In this document: positions 35,846-44,830 of the stretch, in pieces
How positions within the stretch are numbered: the stretch's first letter is position 1
Layout: each line of letters opens with the position of its first letter
Assembly (NCBI RefSeq): GCF_003217095.1
Contig: NZ_QJSR01000001.1
Location: 1,092,009 to 1,156,008, forward strand
Length of the DNA: 64,000 bases
Direction: 5' to 3'
Origin: Rhizobium sp. PP-CC-3A-592
GTDB lineage: Bacteria; Pseudomonadota; Alphaproteobacteria; Rhizobiales; Rhizobiaceae
Notes under the pieces: model-generated
The model's input: the letters and a program-made list of their open reading frames with translations, nothing else
Databases searched by the model: none
What the model was told of the DNA's origin: nothing
Position numbers and translations under genes: made by a program

Positions 35846-37147
35846 ATGACCCTTGGCGGCATGCACGCATCCGGCACGGCACAGCGGGTTTTCCTGTTTC
35901 TCGAAGGGCCGTCGTCGCCGCTTTTCATGAAGATCGCCGGCCGGCTGGAAGCTGAGGGGCATGCCTGCCTCCGGGTCAACCTCAATATCGGCGACCGGAT
36001 CTTCTGGCGCCGGCGCGGCGGATGCGCGTTTCGGGGGCGCCCGGAGGCATGGGCCGGCTGGATTGCCGATTTTCTGACGCGCCACCGCGTGACCGATCTG
36101 ATCCTTCTGGGCGAGGAACGCCCCTACCACCGGGTCGCGACGCAGGCTGCGAAGCGGCTCTCGATCGACATCTACGTGATAGAGATGGGGTATCTGCGCC
36201 CGGACTGGCTGACGCTCGAGCGCGATGGCATGTCCACCAACTCGCACTTCCCGGATGATCCCGATCACATCCTGCGGGCAGCCCGCGACGTGCCCGAACC
36301 CGACTGGACGCGGAGGTATTCCCAGACGTTTCTGGCGGAAGCCGCCTACGACCTTCTCTACAATCTGCCCAATGCGTTTCTGTGGTTCCTCTACCCGCAT
36401 TATCGCCGCCACGCGCTCTACCATCCGCTGGTGGAATATGGCGGGTGGGTCCTCAGGCTCGTTCAGGAGAAGCGGCGCTTGCGGGAAGCGCAGGCGACGA
36501 TATCCGCTCTTGAGGCGGGACACGGTCCCCTGTTCGTCTTTCCCCTGCAGCTGCAGACGGATTTCCAGCTTCGGGCGCATTCGCCCTATCACGACCAGCA
36601 GCAGGCGATCGACGAGGTCCTGACGTCGTTTTCGCGTTTTGCCGCACCTGACGCGCGGCTCGTGGTGAAGATCCATCCGCTCGACAATGGCCTTGTCGAC
36701 TGGGCCGGAACGATTGCGCGAAAGGCTGCGGCCCTCGGGCTCGGTTCCCGCGTCTCGTTTCTCGATGGCGGGGATCTCGCCGCGCTGATCGGCCTCAGCG
36801 CAGGCATCGTGACCGTCAATTCCACCGTCGGGCTGCATGCGCTGCAGCAACGCATGCCGGTGAAGGTGCTAGGAGTCGCGATGTTCGACATCGACAGGCT
36901 GACGGATCAACAGCCGCTTGATGCCTTCTGGCGCGCGCCGCGCCTGCCGGATGCGGACGTCTGCACGGCCTTCTTCCGGCTCGTCGCGGCCGCCATCCAG
37001 GTTCGGGGAAATTTCTATTCGAAGACCGGGACGGATGCCGGCGCGGAGGCGATCGCCGCACGTCTTCTCGCGCGCGATGTCAACCAGCCCGATGCGTTCG
37101 TGGATCCGCCGCCGCGCAAGCGCCCAGTGAAACAACCGCGACCTTAA
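35846..37147 (+). CDS. rkpJ: KpsS-like capsular polysaccharide protein
   Basis: The 433-residue protein belongs to the capsule polysaccharide biosynthesis/export KpsS/LipB family. In group 2 capsules KpsS adds the first beta-Kdo to the lipid acceptor. Family features seen are VFLFLEGPSSPLFMKIAGRL at the start, FVFPLQLQTDFQLRAHS, KIHPLDNGLVDW and TVNSTVGLHALQ. No signal peptide or membrane helix is evident, fitting the cytosolic face of the inner membrane. The C-terminus is Pro/Arg/Lys-rich. It lies 6 bp after rkpI and is the last plus-strand gene of the operon. Confidence 0.88.
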   Translation: MTLGGMHASGTAQRVFLFLEGPSSPLFMKIAGRLEAEGHACLRVNLNIGDRIFWRRRGGCAFRGRPEAWAGWIADFLTRHRVTDLILLGEERPYHRVATQAAKRLSIDIYVIEMGYLRPDWLTLERDGMSTNSHFPDDPDHILRAARDVPEPDWTRRYSQTFLAEAAYDLLYNLPNAFLWFLYPHYRRHALYHPLVEYGGWVLRLVQEKRRLREAQATISALEAGHGPLFVFPLQLQTDFQLRAHSPYHDQQQAIDEVLTSFSRFAAPDARLVVKIHPLDNGLVDWAGTIARKAAALGLGSRVSFLDGGDLAALIGLSAGIVTVNSTVGLHALQQRMPVKVLGVAMFDIDRLTDQQPLDAFWRAPRLPDADVCTAFFRLVAAAIQVRGNFYSKTGTDAGAEAIAARLLARDVNQPDAFVDPPPRKRPVKQPRP

Positions 37148-37158
37148 TCGCGTAGCCG

Positions 37159-38169
37159 TTATGCGACGCCAGCGCGTAGCAGGTCGTGAATGTGCAGAAT
37201 GCCGACCGGCATTTCAGTTTCATCGACCAAGAAGAGCACCGTGACCTTGCTCGACTGCATGACCTGCATGGCAGCGCTCGCCAGCAGCTGCGGCGAGATC
37301 ACGCGCGGCTTGACCGACATGATCGCCTCGACCGTCTGTTGCAGGAGACCGTCCGACATATGGCGGCGCAAGTCGCCATCGGTGATGACGCCCGCAAGCT
37401 TGCCGTCCTTGCCAACGACGCCGACGACGCCGAAGCCCTTGGAGGACATCTCGATCAGGGCCTGCCCCATCTGCGCGCCGAGCGGCAGAAGCGGCATGGC
37501 ATCGCTGCGATGCGCGAGTTCGCCGACGAGCAGAAGCTGCGCGCCGAGCTTGCCGCCGGGATGGAAGGTCTTGAAATCCTCGGCCGAGAAGCCCCGACGC
37601 TCCAGGAGCGCGATCGCCAGAGCGTCTCCGACAGCGAGCTGCAGGAGCGCCGAAGTGGTTGGCGCCAGTCCGTGCGGGCAGGCTTCATTGACCTTGGGAA
37701 TGACGATCGGCACGGTGGAATGGCGGGCGAGCAGGCTGTCGCGGTTCGACGTCAGCGAGATCACCGGCACCTTGAAGCGCTGGGCATAGGCCAGCATGTT
37801 GCCGAGCTCGACCGTTTCGCCCGACCACGACAGCAGGATGAGCAGATCGTCCGAGGTGATCATGCCGAGATCACCGTGGCTGGCTTCCGTCGGATGCACG
37901 AAATAGGCTGACGTTCCCGTGGATGCCATGGTGGCTGCGATCTTGCGGCCGATATGCCCGCTCTTACCGACACCGGAGACGACGACGCGGCCGTTGCGAT
38001 CGGCAATCAGCGTCACGGCATCGGCCAGATTGCGCGCGAAGACCGCATCATTGGCAAAGCTGGTGGCGAGCGCATTGACGCCATCGACCGTGGTGGCAAG
38101 CGAGCGTCCGATGGAATCGAGAATCGCGCTGTCCTCGGTCAAGCTGGCATCGATCGATCTAAGGCTCAT
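37159..38169 (-). CDS. kpsF: Arabinose-5-phosphate isomerase (KpsF/GutQ type)
   Basis: The 336-residue enzyme interconverts ribulose 5-phosphate and arabinose 5-phosphate, the first step to Kdo. A SIS domain (about 45-185; GVGKSGHIGRKIAATMASTG, HGDLGMI, SWSGETVEL) is followed by two CBS domains (about 210-335; GVVGVVGKDGKLAGVITDGDL). The ASHGDLG and HGLAPTTSA sites are as in KpsF. It is convergent with rkpJ, 11 bp apart, and its position next to a KpsS homologue supports Kdo supply for the capsule. Confidence 0.94.
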   Translation of the reverse strand: MSLRSIDASLTEDSAILDSIGRSLATTVDGVNALATSFANDAVFARNLADAVTLIADRNGRVVVSGVGKSGHIGRKIAATMASTGTSAYFVHPTEASHGDLGMITSDDLLILLSWSGETVELGNMLAYAQRFKVPVISLTSNRDSLLARHSTVPIVIPKVNEACPHGLAPTTSALLQLAVGDALAIALLERRGFSAEDFKTFHPGGKLGAQLLLVGELAHRSDAMPLLPLGAQMGQALIEMSSKGFGVVGVVGKDGKLAGVITDGDLRRHMSDGLLQQTVEAIMSVKPRVISPQLLASAAMQVMQSSKVTVLFLVDETEMPVGILHIHDLLRAGVA

Positions 38170-38304
38170 TGTGTCTCTCCCGGCAATCTCAACGCGGGTT
38201 ACTCCCTGCGCGGGGAAAGATCAACGCGTAAACCTCAACGTACCAAGTCAGCCACACAGCTGCGTCCCGGTAAAAGCGCCCATGTCCGGCGCCGTGCAAA
38301 GAGC

Positions 38305-38772
38305 TCAGCTGACGCGCTGGACCGCCGTTTGGTCCGGCAGCGCCACGCGGTGCTTTTCGGGGTTGGCGATGAAATCCTCGAGCGTCATCGAATCCAGAAT
38401 ATCGGCCATCGCATCCCGCACGATGGTCATCGAGCGGCGCACTTCGCAGGTTTCGGGATCGTTGCAATCGTCGCAGACCTCGTAGGCCGTGCGGCTGGCA
38501 CAGCGGATCGGCGCCAGCGGACCGTCCAGCGTGCGCACCACCTGCCCGATGCGGATCTGGGCTGCGGGACGCGACAGCGAATAGCCACCACCCGGCCCCT
38601 TCTTCGACTTCAGGAAGCCGGCATTGCGCAGTTCGAGCAGGATCGCGTCGAGAAACTTCTTCGGAATATTGTTGCGGGTCGCAATTTCGGTGATGAACGC
38701 CGTCTCACCCGGATCCAGATGCGCCAGATCAACCAGCGCCTTCAATCCGTACTTACCCTTTTTCGTCAACAT
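38305..38772 (-). CDS. Rrf2-family transcriptional regulator
   Basis: The 155-residue winged-helix regulator starts MLTKKGKYGLKALVDLAHL and has the helix-turn-helix TRNNIPKKFLDAILLELRNAGF and the wing KKGPGGGYSLSRP. Four Cys residues lie in the C-terminal half: one in IRCASR, then CDDCNDPETC. An Fe-S cluster or redox thiols are therefore plausible, as in IscR, but the spacing differs from IscR and the target is unknown. The start at 38772 is the family start; a longer frame to 39051 is discarded. Confidence 0.9.
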   Translation of the reverse strand: MLTKKGKYGLKALVDLAHLDPGETAFITEIATRNNIPKKFLDAILLELRNAGFLKSKKGPGGGYSLSRPAAQIRIGQVVRTLDGPLAPIRCASRTAYEVCDDCNDPETCEVRRSMTIVRDAMADILDSMTLEDFIANPEKHRVALPDQTAVQRVS

Positions 38773-38932
38773 TCCGCGTGCTCGTCCTGAGAGGCTTACA
38801 CCCGACAATTCAGGCGTGCTGCCACGCCACACTATCACGTTTGGCGCATTCCAGACATAGGCACGGCACCCCGGAGCGAGGTTTTTACCGGGAAAGCAGC
38901 AAGAATATGGATCATGGGCATGGCAGCCCGTA

Positions 38933-39175
38933 TCAGGCTGCCATTTCCGCCAGTCGGCCGGGCCGTGTACGAGCACCGGCGAGATGGGCGACGACCGCAT
39001 GGCGTGCGGCGTCTGCGGTGGCGAAGCGCTGCGCGTCGAGTTCCCAGACATGATACTTCACGGCGACGAACTTCAGCGTGCCGGCATCGGGGACAACCAC
39101 GCCAACAGCTTCGCCGTTGATCTCGATGACCTGCCGGTTGGCGGTCGCATTCGCGTTGATGGTGTTCTTTTCCAT
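38933..39175 (-). CDS. Small conserved-looking protein of unknown function
   Basis: This 80-residue ORF reads MEKNTINANATANRQVIEIN and continues with VGVVVPDAGTLKFVAVKYHVWELDAQRF and a helical Ala-rich end. The alternating hydrophobic strands look like a folded alpha/beta domain rather than a shadow frame. GAGCG-type sequence precedes the ATG. No catalytic motif is visible and I do not recognise a family. It lies upstream of the Rrf2 gene on the same strand. Confidence 0.55.
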   Translation of the reverse strand: MEKNTINANATANRQVIEINGEAVGVVVPDAGTLKFVAVKYHVWELDAQRFATADAARHAVVAHLAGARTRPGRLAEMAA

Positions 39176-39617
39176 AGTGAACGCTCCTTCCGCGCCAAAG
39201 GCGGGAGTGTCTGTCAGTTTCGCAAGTCTTGATGGTTTATGCCGGGGTCACATTCGCGAAAGCGAACACATCCACTGGTCTGCCACTGCTTTACGACACA
39301 GGGAACGAGAGCCGCGGAGGGAAGCGGTACGGTCAATGTCGAACATGCCTTCTCCTCTGGCTCTACCCGTTCCAAACGGGCCTTCTGGAATATACCGCCG
39401 ACCTTGGTCTCTGCGGATGATTTGAAACTAATGCAGTCTACATCTGAAGTCAATTACAAAATCATGTCTGGCGCAATCTCATTCCAAAATAACTCTCAAA
39501 GGCGCCATTATCGATAGTCTCATTCCATATTTCGACATTATTCGGAAATCTATGCTGATTCGAAGACACCGGCCGAAACTCCCCGAGGGCATGACAGATC
39601 TAATGTCTTCTTCGCAC
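39176..39617. other. AT-rich intergenic stretch
   Basis: About 440 bp with no supported gene. GC falls well below the neighbours, particularly 39,420-39,600. It probably carries the promoter of the small ORF that starts at 39175. Frames on the plus strand here have no motif. Confidence 0.5.
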
Positions 39618-39646
39618 GAAAAAAGGGCGGCCCGATGGGCCGCCCT
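39618..39646 (-). terminator. Intrinsic terminator of secDF
   Basis: A perfect 10 bp stem (arms 39624-39633 and 39637-39646, GC-rich, loop GAT) is followed on the minus strand by six Ts (39619-39624). It lies about 75 bp after the secDF stop. Confidence 0.9.
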
Positions 39647-39722
39647 GTGAAATTTTCATGACATTTTCATTGCCGGGCGGACGGCCCGCAGCCGCAGCGA
39701 TCCCGCTACGGCCGGAAATGCC

Positions 39723-42257
39723 TCAGCCCTTGACCGGCTCTCCCGGGAGGCCAGCCGCGCGGGCCGTTTCCCGGTCCTTCCACCAGCGGCTGAGGAACAG
39801 CAGGATCGGGCCGCCGATATAGATCGACGAGGTGGTCGCGACGATGACGCCGAAGATCATCGGCCAGGCGAAGCTCTTCACCGCATCGCCGCCCCAGATG
39901 GCCATGGGGACCAGCGAGAAGGCCGTTGCCATGGAGGTAAAGATGCATCGCGCGAGAACCTGGTTGATCGACATGTCGATCAGCTCGGAGAACGGCATCG
40001 ACTTGTATTTGCGCAGGTTTTCTCGCATGCGGTCGTAGACCACGACCTTGTCGTTGACGGAGTAGCCGATCATCGTCAGCACGGCGGCGATGGCCGTGAG
40101 GTTGAAGTCGATCCCCGTCAGCGCGAAGAAGCCGATGGTCTTGGTGATGTCGAGCAGCAGAACCGCAATGGCGCCCACGGCGAAGTGCCATTCGAACCGC
40201 CACCAGATGTAGATCAGGATGGCGAGCATGGCGAGCGATACGGCGAGGAAGCCGGAACGTGCAAGCTCCGCACTGATCGTCGGACCCACCACTTCCGTAC
40301 GCTCGAACGAGGCATCCGGAATGGAGCTCGCGACGGCGCCCTTGATGGCGTTCAGCGCGACCGTCTGTTCCTGCTCGCCGCCCGGCTGACGCTGGACGCG
40401 GATGAGAACGGAGGTGCCCTGGCCGAATTCCTGCAGCGCGACTTCGCCGAGGTTCAGGCCTTCGAGGTTTTCGCGCAGCTTGGGCAGGTCGAGCGTCGTC
40501 TTCGACGTGGTTTCCACCTGAATACCGCCGACGAAATCGATCCCGTAGTTCAGGCCGGGCGTGAAGAACAGGATGATGGAGCTGATCGACAGGAAGGCCG
40601 ACGTCGCGATGGCGATGTAGCGGCCGCGCATGAAGGAGAAGTGCGGCAGATGCCGGACCTTGCCGAACAGCGAGGGGATTTCCAGCTTCTTCATCTTCCG
40701 GCGCACCACCACCTCGCGCATCATCAGGCGGACGACGGTAATGGAGGTGAACATGGAGATGACGATGCCGAGCATCATGGTGACGGCAAAGCCGCGCACC
40801 GGGCCGGAGCCGAAGGCAAACAGCAGCACGGTGCCCGAAAGCGTCGTGACGTTGCTGTCGATAATGGTGGCATAGGCCTTGTTGAAGCCGATATCGAGCG
40901 CCTTCATGGCGCCGGCACCAGCTGCGGTTTCTTCCCGGATACGGGCGTTGATGAGGATGTTGGCGTCGACGGCCATGCCGATGCCGAGAATGATACCGGC
41001 GATGCCGGGCAGCGTCAGCGTGGAGCCGAGCATGCCGAGCACGCCGATCGTCAGGATCGTGTGCAGCAGCAGGCCGATATTGGCGATCATGCCCCAGGAG
41101 CCGTAGAGAACGACCATGAGCGTGACGACCAGGATGAAACCGGCGACGCCGGTGTAGATGCCCATGCGGATCGAGTCGGAGCCGAGGTTCGGGCCGACGG
41201 AGCGTTCCTCGATGATGGTGAGCGGCGCCGGCAGAGCGCCCGAGCGCAGGAGTGCGGAGAGAACGGTGGCTTCCTGGGCGGTGAAGTTGCCCGAGATCTG
41301 GCCCTGTCCACCGAGGATCGGCTCGCGGATGACGGGCGCCGTCAGCACCTTGCCGTCGAGCACGATGGCGAAGGGCTTGCCGACATTGTCGCGGGTGATT
41401 TCGGCGAACTGGCGTGCGCCCTGCGCGTCGAAGGAGAAGGAGACGATCGGCTCGTTGGTCTGCTGGTTGAAGCCGGCCTTGGCGTCGGCAAGACGCTCGC
41501 CGGAAATGGCGACGCGGGTCTCGACGGCATATTTCGCCGGATCATTGGCGCCGACGAGAATATCGACGCCGCGCGGCGCGACACCGTTCGGATCGACCGT
41601 CTGGTCGACCATGTGGAAGCTCATCTGTGCCGTGGAGCCGAGAAGCTGGCGCAGGCGCGTCGGGTCCTGCAGACCCGGCAGCTGGACGAGGATGCGGTCC
41701 GAGCCAACGCGCTGGATGAGCGGTTCGGCGACGCCGACCTGGTCGACGCGGCGGCGGATGATCTCGAGGCTCTGATCGACGGCGGCGGTCATGCGCTCGT
41801 CGAGGCCGGCCTGGGTCAGGCGCACGGTGATGGCGGCGTCGGCGCTGGTGACGTCTATATCGGAGGATGACGAGCCGAAGCCGAGCGGGCTTGCCGGCGC
41901 GGCGAGCGCGTTGATTTTCGGAGCCACGCGGCCGCGGGCGTCTACATCGGCGATCGTGACGACGATGGCGTCGCCGGCGATGCGGGCGGAGGAGACGGGC
42001 ACGCGCTCCGTGCGCAGCACGCCGCGAATGTCATCCAGGAGCGTGTTCAGCCGCGCCTGCCGCAGGCCGGCGGCATCGACTTCGAGCACGAGATGAGAGC
42101 CGCCCTTGAGGTCGAGACCGAGGGTGACCGGCTTGACCGGGAGATAGGCGGCATAACGCTGCTGCGTTTCCACCGAGAGAACGTTGGGAAGCGCCGCGAT
42201 GATCCCGAAGAGGGTGATCGCGACATAGGCCAGAATGGCCCATTTCGATGTGCGCAT
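39723..42257 (-). CDS. secDF: Protein translocase subunit SecDF (fused)
   Basis: The 844-residue fusion assists Sec-dependent export using the proton gradient. The SecD half (about 1-520) starts with a helix at 7-26, then the GLDLKGGSHLVLEVD block, periplasmic P1 domain and a helix bundle with GIAGIILGIGMAVDANILINARIREE. The SecF half (about 540-840) contains FVGGIQVETTSK, TAIAAVLTMIGYSVNDKVVVYDRMRENL and a final bundle. Fused SecDF is usual in several alphaproteobacterial lineages. A small secreted protein gene lies upstream on the same strand and may be co-transcribed. Confidence 0.96.
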   Translation of the reverse strand: MRTSKWAILAYVAITLFGIIAALPNVLSVETQQRYAAYLPVKPVTLGLDLKGGSHLVLEVDAAGLRQARLNTLLDDIRGVLRTERVPVSSARIAGDAIVVTIADVDARGRVAPKINALAAPASPLGFGSSSSDIDVTSADAAITVRLTQAGLDERMTAAVDQSLEIIRRRVDQVGVAEPLIQRVGSDRILVQLPGLQDPTRLRQLLGSTAQMSFHMVDQTVDPNGVAPRGVDILVGANDPAKYAVETRVAISGERLADAKAGFNQQTNEPIVSFSFDAQGARQFAEITRDNVGKPFAIVLDGKVLTAPVIREPILGGQGQISGNFTAQEATVLSALLRSGALPAPLTIIEERSVGPNLGSDSIRMGIYTGVAGFILVVTLMVVLYGSWGMIANIGLLLHTILTIGVLGMLGSTLTLPGIAGIILGIGMAVDANILINARIREETAAGAGAMKALDIGFNKAYATIIDSNVTTLSGTVLLFAFGSGPVRGFAVTMMLGIVISMFTSITVVRLMMREVVVRRKMKKLEIPSLFGKVRHLPHFSFMRGRYIAIATSAFLSISSIILFFTPGLNYGIDFVGGIQVETTSKTTLDLPKLRENLEGLNLGEVALQEFGQGTSVLIRVQRQPGGEQEQTVALNAIKGAVASSIPDASFERTEVVGPTISAELARSGFLAVSLAMLAILIYIWWRFEWHFAVGAIAVLLLDITKTIGFFALTGIDFNLTAIAAVLTMIGYSVNDKVVVYDRMRENLRKYKSMPFSELIDMSINQVLARCIFTSMATAFSLVPMAIWGGDAVKSFAWPMIFGVIVATTSSIYIGGPILLFLSRWWKDRETARAAGLPGEPVKG

Positions 42258-42346
42258 GAAGGGTTTCCAATATCGTCCGCCCTGAACCCCTGATGGGTGC
42301 GGCGGGTCGTGAAGGCAAAGGGTATGACGCGCAAGGCGCCGGCGCG

Positions 42347-42859
42347 TCAGCGGCCGAACGACGCCCGAACCGGTGGCGCCCGGGCCTCGGCGGCCTCGGA
42401 CACACCGCCGTCAAGACGATGGCTGCGGCCTGAAGCGGCGTTGACGGTGACCGGATGGAGAAGCGTTGGCGCGCGGAAGACCGGGAGGAAGAACGGGTCG
42501 GGACCGCCGGGAACGGGCTTTGCGTCCACGCGCTCGGCGGTGAACCGGATGTCTGCCGGCTGGGCTGCCCGCAGAGCCTGACGGGAGAGCGCGGTATCGG
42601 CCGCGCGGCCATCCCTGTTCTCACGGTCGGAGACGTCACCCGGTCGCAAGGATGCGCCGGTTCCCGACGCGACGATCTGGGCAGATGCGACGAGCGGCAT
42701 CGCCAGCACGGCGGCAAACAGCCAGAGCAGCGCCAGAAGCCTGGTCGAGGCTCCCCACACTGCCCGGCGCCATTCCTGGCGGCCCTGTCGCCATGGCTGG
42801 CGGCGGCTTGTTCTGCCGATCCCGTCGTTCACGGGCCTGTCCTTCCCTGCGGGTCGCAT
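42347..42859 (-). CDS. Putative small exported protein of unknown function
   Basis: The 170-residue frame has an Arg-rich N-terminus and then a convincing export signal, RLLALLWLFAAVLAMPLVASAQ (about residues 40-61, in two halves a hydrophobic core and an Ala-x-Ala cleavage site). The mature part is Pro/Ala/Arg-rich and ends near the secDF start (89 bp gap). I see no family. The true start may be further in, because the first 39 residues are unusually long for a signal's n-region. A different reading frame covering the same DNA encodes nine-residue repeats, so coding is likely but not certain. Confidence 0.5.
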   Translation of the reverse strand: MRPAGKDRPVNDGIGRTSRRQPWRQGRQEWRRAVWGASTRLLALLWLFAAVLAMPLVASAQIVASGTGASLRPGDVSDRENRDGRAADTALSRQALRAAQPADIRFTAERVDAKPVPGGPDPFFLPVFRAPTLLHPVTVNAASGRSHRLDGGVSEAAEARAPPVRASFGR

Positions 42860-42932
42860 CCCGGCGCTTGTTCAACGTGGTCGCGTCCCGGCGCTCCGTT
42901 GATTTGGTCGCGTCGCGGCGCTCCGTCGATGC
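42852..42932. repeat. Three tandem 27 bp repeats
   Basis: Units start at 42852, 42879 and 42906, each beginning GGTCGCrTC and sharing CGGCGCT. The last two differ at few positions. The unit length is a multiple of three, and on the minus strand one frame translates as ERRDAT repeats. It lies just upstream of the small exported protein gene. Confidence 0.8.
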
Positions 42933-43019
42933 GGGCCTTACAACCATTCCCGGCAACCAAAGTCAAATCACGCTCTATCCGTGGACGTGGCCGGAAGGCC
43001 GATGGACGGCCTTTCGACC

Positions 43020-43898
43020 TTAGCCGGCGCTGCGAAGGATTGGACAAACGAGCCCGGTCGGGCCGCCTTCGCACGGCACGCAGAGCGCGTCGCCCTCGAA
43101 GATCTGAACCGTGCAGCCAGCCGCCTCGAGCGCGGCCTGCGTCTTCGGATAGCCTGAAAGCATCACCAGTTCACCCGGCTTCAGCGCGAGAACCTGCAGG
43201 CTGACACCGTTGCTGGCATGAAATTCGTCGGCGGGAGCCTCGATGAGGCTGATGCCCCACTCCTGCAGGATCTGGTAGAGCGCGACGGGAAGAAGCGGCG
43301 CGAAGACCAGCGCCAGATCGCGCCTCAAGGGGCTGACGATCGAGGACAGGTGGAAGCAGGCCTCGTCGCCAATCCAGAGCGGCAGGTCGTAGCTGAGGGC
43401 GTCGACGCCTTGTGCGGCAAGAATCGTCGCAAGCTGGGCGATGCCTTCGTCATTGGTGCGCAATCCGCGGCCGATGAGCAGCGTTTCCGCATCCAGCCAG
43501 ACGACATCGCCGCCCTCGACCGTCCCAAAGCCATCGATGCGGCCGAGAATCGCAATGCCCGCCTTCTTGCAGGCGGCTTCGTGCAGCGCGACTTCCTTGC
43601 GTCGCTCGACCTTGCCCGGCCGCAGAAGGACCACACCATGCGGCGTCATCAACAGCGGATCCCGTGTGAACATCGCATCGGCAAGACCATCGCCTCTGTC
43701 CTCGATCCAGAGGATCTCGGCGCCGGATTGCTCCACGAGGTTTGCAAAGGCACCATATTGTCGGATGGCTTTTTCAGCGTCGAAAGCCGCACCATAATGC
43801 CACGTGGCGGCGTCGGCATCGATGAGGCTTTTCGCAGGGCGGCGCATGAGGACGCGCTTGAGGGCCCCCGACATATCCCGAACGCCGAATTCCGCCAT
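43020..43898 (-). CDS. Arginine deiminase-fold hydrolase (DDAH-like)
   Basis: The 292-residue protein belongs to the amidinotransferase/dimethylarginine dimethylaminohydrolase superfamily. Active-site blocks in order are MFTRDP (about 80-85), GTVEGGDVVWLD, DEFHASNGVS with the catalytic His, and near the C-terminus GGPTGLVCPILR with the probable nucleophilic Cys. The substrate could be dimethylarginine, arginine or another guanidino compound. The start MAEFGVRDMSG at 43898 is chosen; the frame open to 44060 has no similarity. A hairpin with a T-run lies 91-123 bp upstream on the same strand. Confidence 0.8.
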   Translation of the reverse strand: MAEFGVRDMSGALKRVLMRRPAKSLIDADAATWHYGAAFDAEKAIRQYGAFANLVEQSGAEILWIEDRGDGLADAMFTRDPLLMTPHGVVLLRPGKVERRKEVALHEAACKKAGIAILGRIDGFGTVEGGDVVWLDAETLLIGRGLRTNDEGIAQLATILAAQGVDALSYDLPLWIGDEACFHLSSIVSPLRRDLALVFAPLLPVALYQILQEWGISLIEAPADEFHASNGVSLQVLALKPGELVMLSGYPKTQAALEAAGCTVQIFEGDALCVPCEGGPTGLVCPILRSAG

Positions 43899-44444
43899 GG
43901 TCTCTCCTGTCCGAGCACAGCACCCGACAGTGCGGCATGCATCATATGGCGCATCATAGGCAGGATATGGACGGCAGCAAGGCCGACGAAAAAGGGCCGC
44001 AGGACGGGACGATCCTGCGGCTCGAAATCGGGACAGTCTATCAGACGACACCGCAAGCACGGTGTCGATGGCTGACCATAGCCGGCAGCCCTCAGCATCG
44101 GCTTAAGCGGTTCGGGACAATTTTACCGATCGTGGTATTTTCATCCCTTGGTCTTTCGCTTCCCGGCTGCAGCTTCGCTCAAGATTGCGACGATATCTCT
44201 TGGCACATGCCGGCGGGCATACGGCATCCAGCATGTCCGCACCCATGCGGATCCCCGGTCCGCCCGCCGGCATTCCCCTCCCTCATCATCAGCGGCTGGC
44301 ACGCGTCGCCAGCGACGGGATCATTTTCTCCTTGCCTCGGTTCATGTGTCGGGCGACATGCGTTACTGCATTTGCGATCACGCGGTGAGACGACGGCATC
44401 CGGCGCGGCGGTCGTTTCGGCGGATGGCGAGAAGGATGGTAGGG
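43899..44444. other. Gap between divergent genes, one strong hairpin
   Basis: These 546 bp hold no supported gene; several overlapping frames lack motifs. The only clear structure is the hairpin described separately. Both the hydrolase gene (minus) and the chorismate mutase gene (plus) should start from promoters here. Confidence 0.5.
43989..44021 (-). terminator. Terminator-like hairpin upstream of the arginine deiminase-fold gene
   Basis: A 9 bp perfect stem (43996-44004 with 44013-44021, 8 nt loop) is followed on the minus strand by CC and five Ts (43989-43993). It is on the coding strand of the hydrolase gene, 91 bp before its start, so it is either a leader attenuator or the end of a short transcript. 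Confidence 0.6.
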
Positions 44445-44759
44445 ATGAAGACGGCGGCAGAATGCCAATCGATGGCGGATATCCGGACGGAGATCGACCG
44501 GCTCGACGAGACCCTCATGCAGCTTCTGGCAGAACGCTGGAGCTATATCGGCAGGGCGGGCGAGATCAAGACGAAGGCCGGCCTTCCCGCCGACATCCCA
44601 AGCCGCGTCGATGAAGTCCGCGCCAATGTCCGCCGCCATGCCGCCGATCTCGGCCTCGATCCGGCATTCTACGATGCGATCTGGGCGCAGCTGATCCGCC
44701 ACAGCATCGTGCGGGAGGAAAAGATTCTCGCGCCGCAGGGGCCCCATTCAGGGGCCTGA
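44445..44759 (+). CDS. Chorismate mutase family protein (AroQ class)
   Basis: The 104-residue all-helical protein has the AroQ pattern ADIRTEIDRLDETLMQLLAER, followed by AGEIKTKAG and FYDAIWAQLIRHSIVREEKIL. The Arg and Lys residues that bind chorismate are in the expected places. It may be a chorismate mutase or a PchB-like isochorismate lyase. ATGs at 44424 and 44436 are alternatives; 44445 is chosen for AAGGA 8 nt upstream. It is monofunctional and lies by an aminotransferase gene, which would fit aromatic amino acid supply. Confidence 0.85.
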   Translation: MKTAAECQSMADIRTEIDRLDETLMQLLAERWSYIGRAGEIKTKAGLPADIPSRVDEVRANVRRHAADLGLDPAFYDAIWAQLIRHSIVREEKILAPQGPHSGA

Positions 44760-44830
44760 CCCGACCTCGAGCCCATCCGGGGCATTCGGCTTCGCCGGAT
44801 GGCTCTGTCTCTCGTGATGGCCGTCGACGA

